Below are positions 60,939 through 64,000 of a DNA stretch of 64,000 bases, in pieces. Below the pieces are notes generated by a model. The model had not been told where the DNA came from and did no database searches. It was given only the letters and a program-made list of their open reading frames with translations. A program made the translations under genes and the position numbers. Origin of the DNA: Methanocaldococcus villosus KIN24-T80 (GTDB lineage Archaea; AGJL01; Methanococci; Methanococcales; Methanocaldococcaceae); assembly GCF_000371805.1 (NCBI RefSeq), contig NZ_AQUK01000001.1, forward strand, positions 434,001 through 498,000, in the 5' to 3' direction. Each line of letters starts with the position of its first letter. Within the stretch, counting starts at the first letter, position 1.

Positions 60939-61520
60939 ATGAAAATTATAAAAACAGATTACATGGATATTATTTTTGCTGAAAATATGGAATATACTGG
61001 GAAAGAAATAGAAGAATTATGGGCATTTAAACTTTTTAACACACAAAAAGATAACATTGTAGCTTTTAAAGGTAGAATGGAAGTCAGAAGAGAGTTTATG
61101 AAAGATTTGAAAGATTTAAAAAGAGAAAATTTAGATATCCCTATAAAATCAGAACTTGCTATAAATTTTATTGTTGAACATTTTGATATTTCATTGAGAG
61201 AAATATATTTAAGACAGAGAATATTAATATTTATTGCCAAAGAGGTTATTGAAAGCTATGGAATTAAATTAAAAAGAGATGGGGATGATTTATATTATAA
61301 AGATAGAAAGCTTTCTGTTTCAATAGCTTCTAAAGGTAAGATTTCTGGTAAAATACATTTAGGAATAAATATATTATCTAAAGGAGCTGAGCATGTTAAA
61401 ATTATAGGTCTTAATGATTTAAAAATAGATGCTGATGAAGTTATGGAAAAAATAGCTATAAATTATGCTAAAGAAATTGATAAAATAGAAAAAGACATGA
61501 GAAAAACTTTTCCATTGTGA
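60939..61520 (+). CDS. DUF366 family protein, unknown
   Basis: 193 residues from ATG 60939, 5 bases after GGTGA; an upstream in-frame TTG is not needed. The sequence MKIIKTDYMDIIFAENMEYTGKEIEELWAFKLFNTQ, IVAFKGRMEVRREFMKDLKDLKRE and a C-terminal SIASKGKISGKIHLGINI fit DUF366, a methanogen/archaeal family with no assigned activity. The fold appears alpha/beta. It is coupled to PepQ-like downstream by overlapping stop and ribosome-binding site. Confidence 0.62.
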   Translation: MKIIKTDYMDIIFAENMEYTGKEIEELWAFKLFNTQKDNIVAFKGRMEVRREFMKDLKDLKRENLDIPIKSELAINFIVEHFDISLREIYLRQRILIFIAKEVIESYGIKLKRDGDDLYYKDRKLSVSIASKGKISGKIHLGINILSKGAEHVKIIGLNDLKIDADEVMEKIAINYAKEIDKIEKDMRKTFPL

Positions 61521-61525
61521 TTTTT

Positions 61526-62512
61526 ATGAAAGTAAAGAAATTTTTAAATTATATGGAAGAAATTGGAGTAAAAAAAGCAGTTATTTTAAAAAAAGAGAAT
61601 ATAAATTATTTTTTAAATAACTATTTTCCCTTTGCTATAGCCCTTGTATTTGAAGACCATCCTTATTTGTATGTGGGAAAGTTAGATAAGGATTATGCAT
61701 CATCATTGGATATAGAAGTTAGGGAGTTTAAAAATTGGAAAGAAATTTTTAATAATTGTGATGCTGTTGAGGAAGAATTACCTATAAAATTTCTGAAATA
61801 TTTAAATGATTATAAGATAATTTCAGATAAAATAAGAGAAATGAGAGCTATAAAAGATAAAGATGAAATTAAAAAAATAGAAAAGGCTGTTAATATAGTT
61901 GATAGAGTTATGGATTATATTTATAACAATATTTGCTACTACAATAATGAAATGATTTTATGTGCTGAAATAGAGTATTTAATGAAGAAATATGGCAGTA
62001 TAAAACCCGCCTTTGAATCAATTGTTATATCAGGGAAGAAAACTTCTTATCCTCATGCCCTTCCAGAAGATAAAAAAATAGAAGATATATTATTAATAGA
62101 TATTGGGGCAGTTTATGAAGGATACTGTTCTGATATAACAAGAACATTTATTTTAAATAATAATGAGGAGATGAAAAAAATTTATAATTTAGTTAAATCA
62201 GCTAAAGAAATTGTTGAAGAGCATTTAAAAGAAGGTGTAAAAACAGGATATTTGGATGAGTTAGTTAGAAAACATTTTGGAGAGTATAATAATTATTTTA
62301 TACATAGCCTTGGTCATGGAGTAGGTTTAGAGGTTCATGAGAATCCTAACTTTAGAGAAAATATAACTTTAAAAGAGAATATGGTTATAACTATAGAACC
62401 TGGAATATATATAAAAGATAAGTTTGGTGTTAGATTAGAAGACATGTATCTTATAAAGAAGAATAAAGCTAAAAAATTAAGTAATGCTAAAATGTGGGAA
62501 GATGAGATATGA
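61526..62512 (+). CDS. M24 family metallopeptidase, Xaa-Pro dipeptidase-like
   Basis: 328 residues from ATG 61526. An N-terminal creatinase-like domain (1-115) is followed by the pita-bread fold: LLIDIGAVYEGYCSDITRTF has two metal-binding Asp, HSLGHGVGLEVHENP the His, ITIEPGIYI and VRLEDMYLI the two Glu. All five ligands are present. Activity on Xaa-Pro dipeptides is likely, as in archaeal prolidases of similar length. The 3' end overlaps the PHP gene by 11 bases. Confidence 0.88.
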   Translation: MKVKKFLNYMEEIGVKKAVILKKENINYFLNNYFPFAIALVFEDHPYLYVGKLDKDYASSLDIEVREFKNWKEIFNNCDAVEEELPIKFLKYLNDYKIISDKIREMRAIKDKDEIKKIEKAVNIVDRVMDYIYNNICYYNNEMILCAEIEYLMKKYGSIKPAFESIVISGKKTSYPHALPEDKKIEDILLIDIGAVYEGYCSDITRTFILNNNEEMKKIYNLVKSAKEIVEEHLKEGVKTGYLDELVRKHFGEYNNYFIHSLGHGVGLEVHENPNFRENITLKENMVITIEPGIYIKDKFGVRLEDMYLIKKNKAKKLSNAKMWEDEI

Positions 62513-63164
62513 TTTTCATACACATACAGTTTTTAGTGATGGAGAGCTTATCCCTTCAGAGCTTGTAAGGAGAGCTATAAAGCTAAAACATAAAGCAATT
62601 GCTATAACAGATCATGCAGATTTTTCTAACTATAAAGAATTAATTGACAAGGCATTGATGGCAAAAGAAGAGTTAAAAAGATATTGGGAAATTGAAATTA
62701 TTGCAGGAATAGAAATTACTCATGTTCCTCCAAAAGCTATTCCAAAATTAGCAAAGAAAGCTAAAGATTATGGGGCAGAGATTGTATTAGTTCATGGAGA
62801 AACAATTGTTGAACCAGTTGAAGAAAAAACAAACTACTATGCTTCTATATCAGAGATTGATATTCTTGCTCATCCAGGTTTTATAGATAAAGATACTGCT
62901 GAAAATTTAAAAGAAAATAATATATTTTTAGAAATAACTTCAAGAAAAGGACATTGTTTAACAAATGGTGTTGTTTTAAATATAGCAAGAGAATATAATA
63001 TACCATTTTTAATAAACTCTGATACTCATGCTCCAAATGATTTAATTAGCCCAGATTTTGCTGAAAAAGTAGCATATGGATGTGGAATGACAAAAAAAGA
63101 AGTAGAAAAAGCTTTATTAGAATATCCAAAAGAGTTATTAAATAGATTAACCAATATACCTTAA
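62502..63164 (+). CDS. PHP domain metal-dependent phosphoesterase
   Basis: 220 residues from ATG 62502 (MRYDFHTHTVFSDGEL); an in-frame ATG 18 bases upstream is less likely. The PHP motifs are DFHTHTVFSDGE (metal His/Asp), ITDHADFSN, AGIEITHV, VHGETIVEP and DILAHPGFI, NSDTHAP. The fold is that of histidinol phosphatase or a nucleotide phosphatase, but the 220-residue size fits small archaeal PHP proteins of unknown substrate. Convergent with the PAC2 gene; ends overlap by 18 bases. Confidence 0.82.
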   Translation: MRYDFHTHTVFSDGELIPSELVRRAIKLKHKAIAITDHADFSNYKELIDKALMAKEELKRYWEIEIIAGIEITHVPPKAIPKLAKKAKDYGAEIVLVHGETIVEPVEEKTNYYASISEIDILAHPGFIDKDTAENLKENNIFLEITSRKGHCLTNGVVLNIAREYNIPFLINSDTHAPNDLISPDFAEKVAYGCGMTKKEVEKALLEYPKELLNRLTNIP

Positions 63165-63908
63165 ATCTTCATCAGATGGTGGTTTCTGTAAAGCTTTTAA
63201 TGTTTCTTCTTCAAACTTTTTAATTCTTTCAATAAATTGTTCCATACTTTTAGCTCTTTTCTCCAATTCTTCCATATTAATTTCTATATTTTCCAATTTT
63301 GAGAATTTTTCTAAAACTGCCTTAGCTGCATTAGGATCAATTAAATAACCAGGAGTTTCACCCATTAAACATATTCCTGGAATATTGTTTAAATCAGCAA
63401 ATAGCAACATTAAACCTGCTGCACCTACTATACCTCCTCCATCATTTCTAAAAATTACACCATGTTCCTTTAATTTTTCAGCCAATTCTTTAGATGTTGT
63501 AGCTCCATAAACTTTAGCTTCTTTAACTAATTTTCCTATCCCAAAACCCCCAAAAGTATAAACAAAATTAGCTCCATGTTCAATACCTAATTTTACAATC
63601 TCTTCTGCTAAATGATACTGCCCAACAGGGGTTAAAGCCTGTGTATTACCTAAAACAACAATCATGTGCTTTGGTTCTTTTATAGCATAGAAGTCAGCTT
63701 TCATGTATTCAATTGTTCCATCATCTTTAACCAAAACTTGTGGAGGAAAATCATAGCAATACAACTCTAAGAATTTCTCTCCATTAAATTCATGGACTAA
63801 ATGCTCTGCTGCTAACCTTCCAACATGTCCTATTCCAGGCAGACCTTCAATTAATAGAGCATTTTCCAATTTAATATCCTTAATCTTTCTCTTAATAAAC
63901 TTGATCAT
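63147..63908 (-). CDS. PAC2 family protein (proteasome-assembly chaperone-like)
   Basis: 253 residues. ALLIEGLPGIGHVGRLAAEHLVHEF near residue 18 is the PAC2 family opening; YTFGGFGIG, VGAAGLMLLFADLNNIPGICLMGETPGYLIDPNAAKAVLEKF follow. A C-terminal helix of 45 residues (IEINMEELEKRAKSMEQFIERIKKFEEETLKAL) is coiled-coil-like and might carry an HbYX-type end, but the last residues are DEDLRYIG, not HbYX. Related archaeal PbaA/PbaB bind the proteasome core. ATG is preceded by GGTGAAAAT. Confidence 0.82.
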   Translation of the reverse strand: MIKFIKRKIKDIKLENALLIEGLPGIGHVGRLAAEHLVHEFNGEKFLELYCYDFPPQVLVKDDGTIEYMKADFYAIKEPKHMIVVLGNTQALTPVGQYHLAEEIVKLGIEHGANFVYTFGGFGIGKLVKEAKVYGATTSKELAEKLKEHGVIFRNDGGGIVGAAGLMLLFADLNNIPGICLMGETPGYLIDPNAAKAVLEKFSKLENIEINMEELEKRAKSMEQFIERIKKFEEETLKALQKPPSDEDLRYIG

Positions 63909-63957
63909 ATTTTCACCAATAATAATTTTATATATGGTAAAGGTATTTAAATAGTTT

Positions 63958-64000
63958 TTATTTTATCAATTCAACAATAACTTTTTTTAAAGTTTTACCA
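63958..64000 (-). CDS. C-terminal end of a gene running off the right edge
   Basis: The minus strand reads GKTLKKVIVELIK followed by TAA (63958-63960), open to the window edge. Thirteen codons with normal composition look coding, but the family cannot be recognised. It is transcribed toward the PAC2 gene. Confidence 0.4.
   Translation of the reverse strand, partial: GKTLKKVIVELIK

Overview
The window is a dense, AT-rich stretch of a hyperthermophilic methanogenic archaeon, almost certainly Methanocaldococcaceae (Methanocaldococcus or a close relative). The support is: GGTGA ribosome-binding sites, TATA boxes preceded by CCGAAAA-type BRE elements, class I LysRS, SepRS, tRNA-Sec, HcgB/HcgC, MptE, archaeal Nep1/Trm5b/Taw2, class III (QXSXE) pilins with EppA, and an archaeal Hfq. 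The species cannot be fixed from the sequence alone. I see no prophage, insertion sequence or CRISPR array. Genes fill the window, often overlapping by 1-23 bases, and no gene-free stretch exceeds 300 bases.

Layout. 1-9 kb: start of pyrD, an RsmC-like methyltransferase, cysteine desulfidase, a winged-helix regulator, nep1, a PAPS-reductase-like PP-loop protein, a lipoprotein, mptE, then bioF, UPF0254 and an RCK-DHH phosphoesterase. 9-14 kb: intein-free family B polymerase, class I lysS behind a palindrome-framed promoter, dcd, and a small pilin-like gene with a frameshifted tail. 14-21 kb: an exported ATPase-less Lon-type protease, a lone Cas6b, and a tightly coupled radical-SAM / precorrin-2 dehydrogenase / hemA / ADP-dependent sugar kinase operon. 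21-29 kb: tRNA-Arg and tRNA-Glu, lysA, bpsA, a PTPS-like protein, dapL, cbiF, DUF116, Get3, cbiG and a BofA-like membrane protein. 29-37 kb: a CitG homologue, MCM, tRNA-Sec, the ITPase gene, sepS, and a minus-strand operon speB - Trm112-like - thpR - two unknown genes.

38-48 kb: rpl1-P0-L12, nucleoside kinase, DUF2111 and marker-5-like genes, aRF1, MarC, the divergent wtpA / wtpBC tungstate transporter around a palindrome, trm5b and an FKBP. 48-53.7 kb: a type IV pilus-like cluster (eppA, pilin, DUF515, exported protein, pilin), an ACT protein and taw2. 53.7-59.7 kb: tRNA-Ala, a PP-loop ATPase, then cbiMNQO followed without a break by hcgB and hcgC, with a dyad upstream of cbiM whose half-sites match NikR's; then a CWB2 surface protein. 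59.8-64 kb: Hfq, radical SAM, DUF366, PepQ-like and PHP genes, a PAC2 protein and the tail of one more gene.

Shared themes are trace-metal supply and its cofactors (cobalt uptake, cobamide and siroheme steps, FeGP cofactor, tungstate uptake), tRNA modification and aminoacylation including the methanogen Sec/Sep-Cys system, methanopterin and polyamine synthesis, and a surface pilus. The most unusual points are hcgB, which has no ATG, GTG or TTG at its only plausible start; the one-base frameshift in the small pilin tail; the NikR-like dyad at cbiM; the palindrome around the lysS promoter; a lone Cas6b in a tetrapyrrole operon; the hcg-cobalt-transporter linkage; and an 85-base perfect repeat between the P0 and L12 tails.
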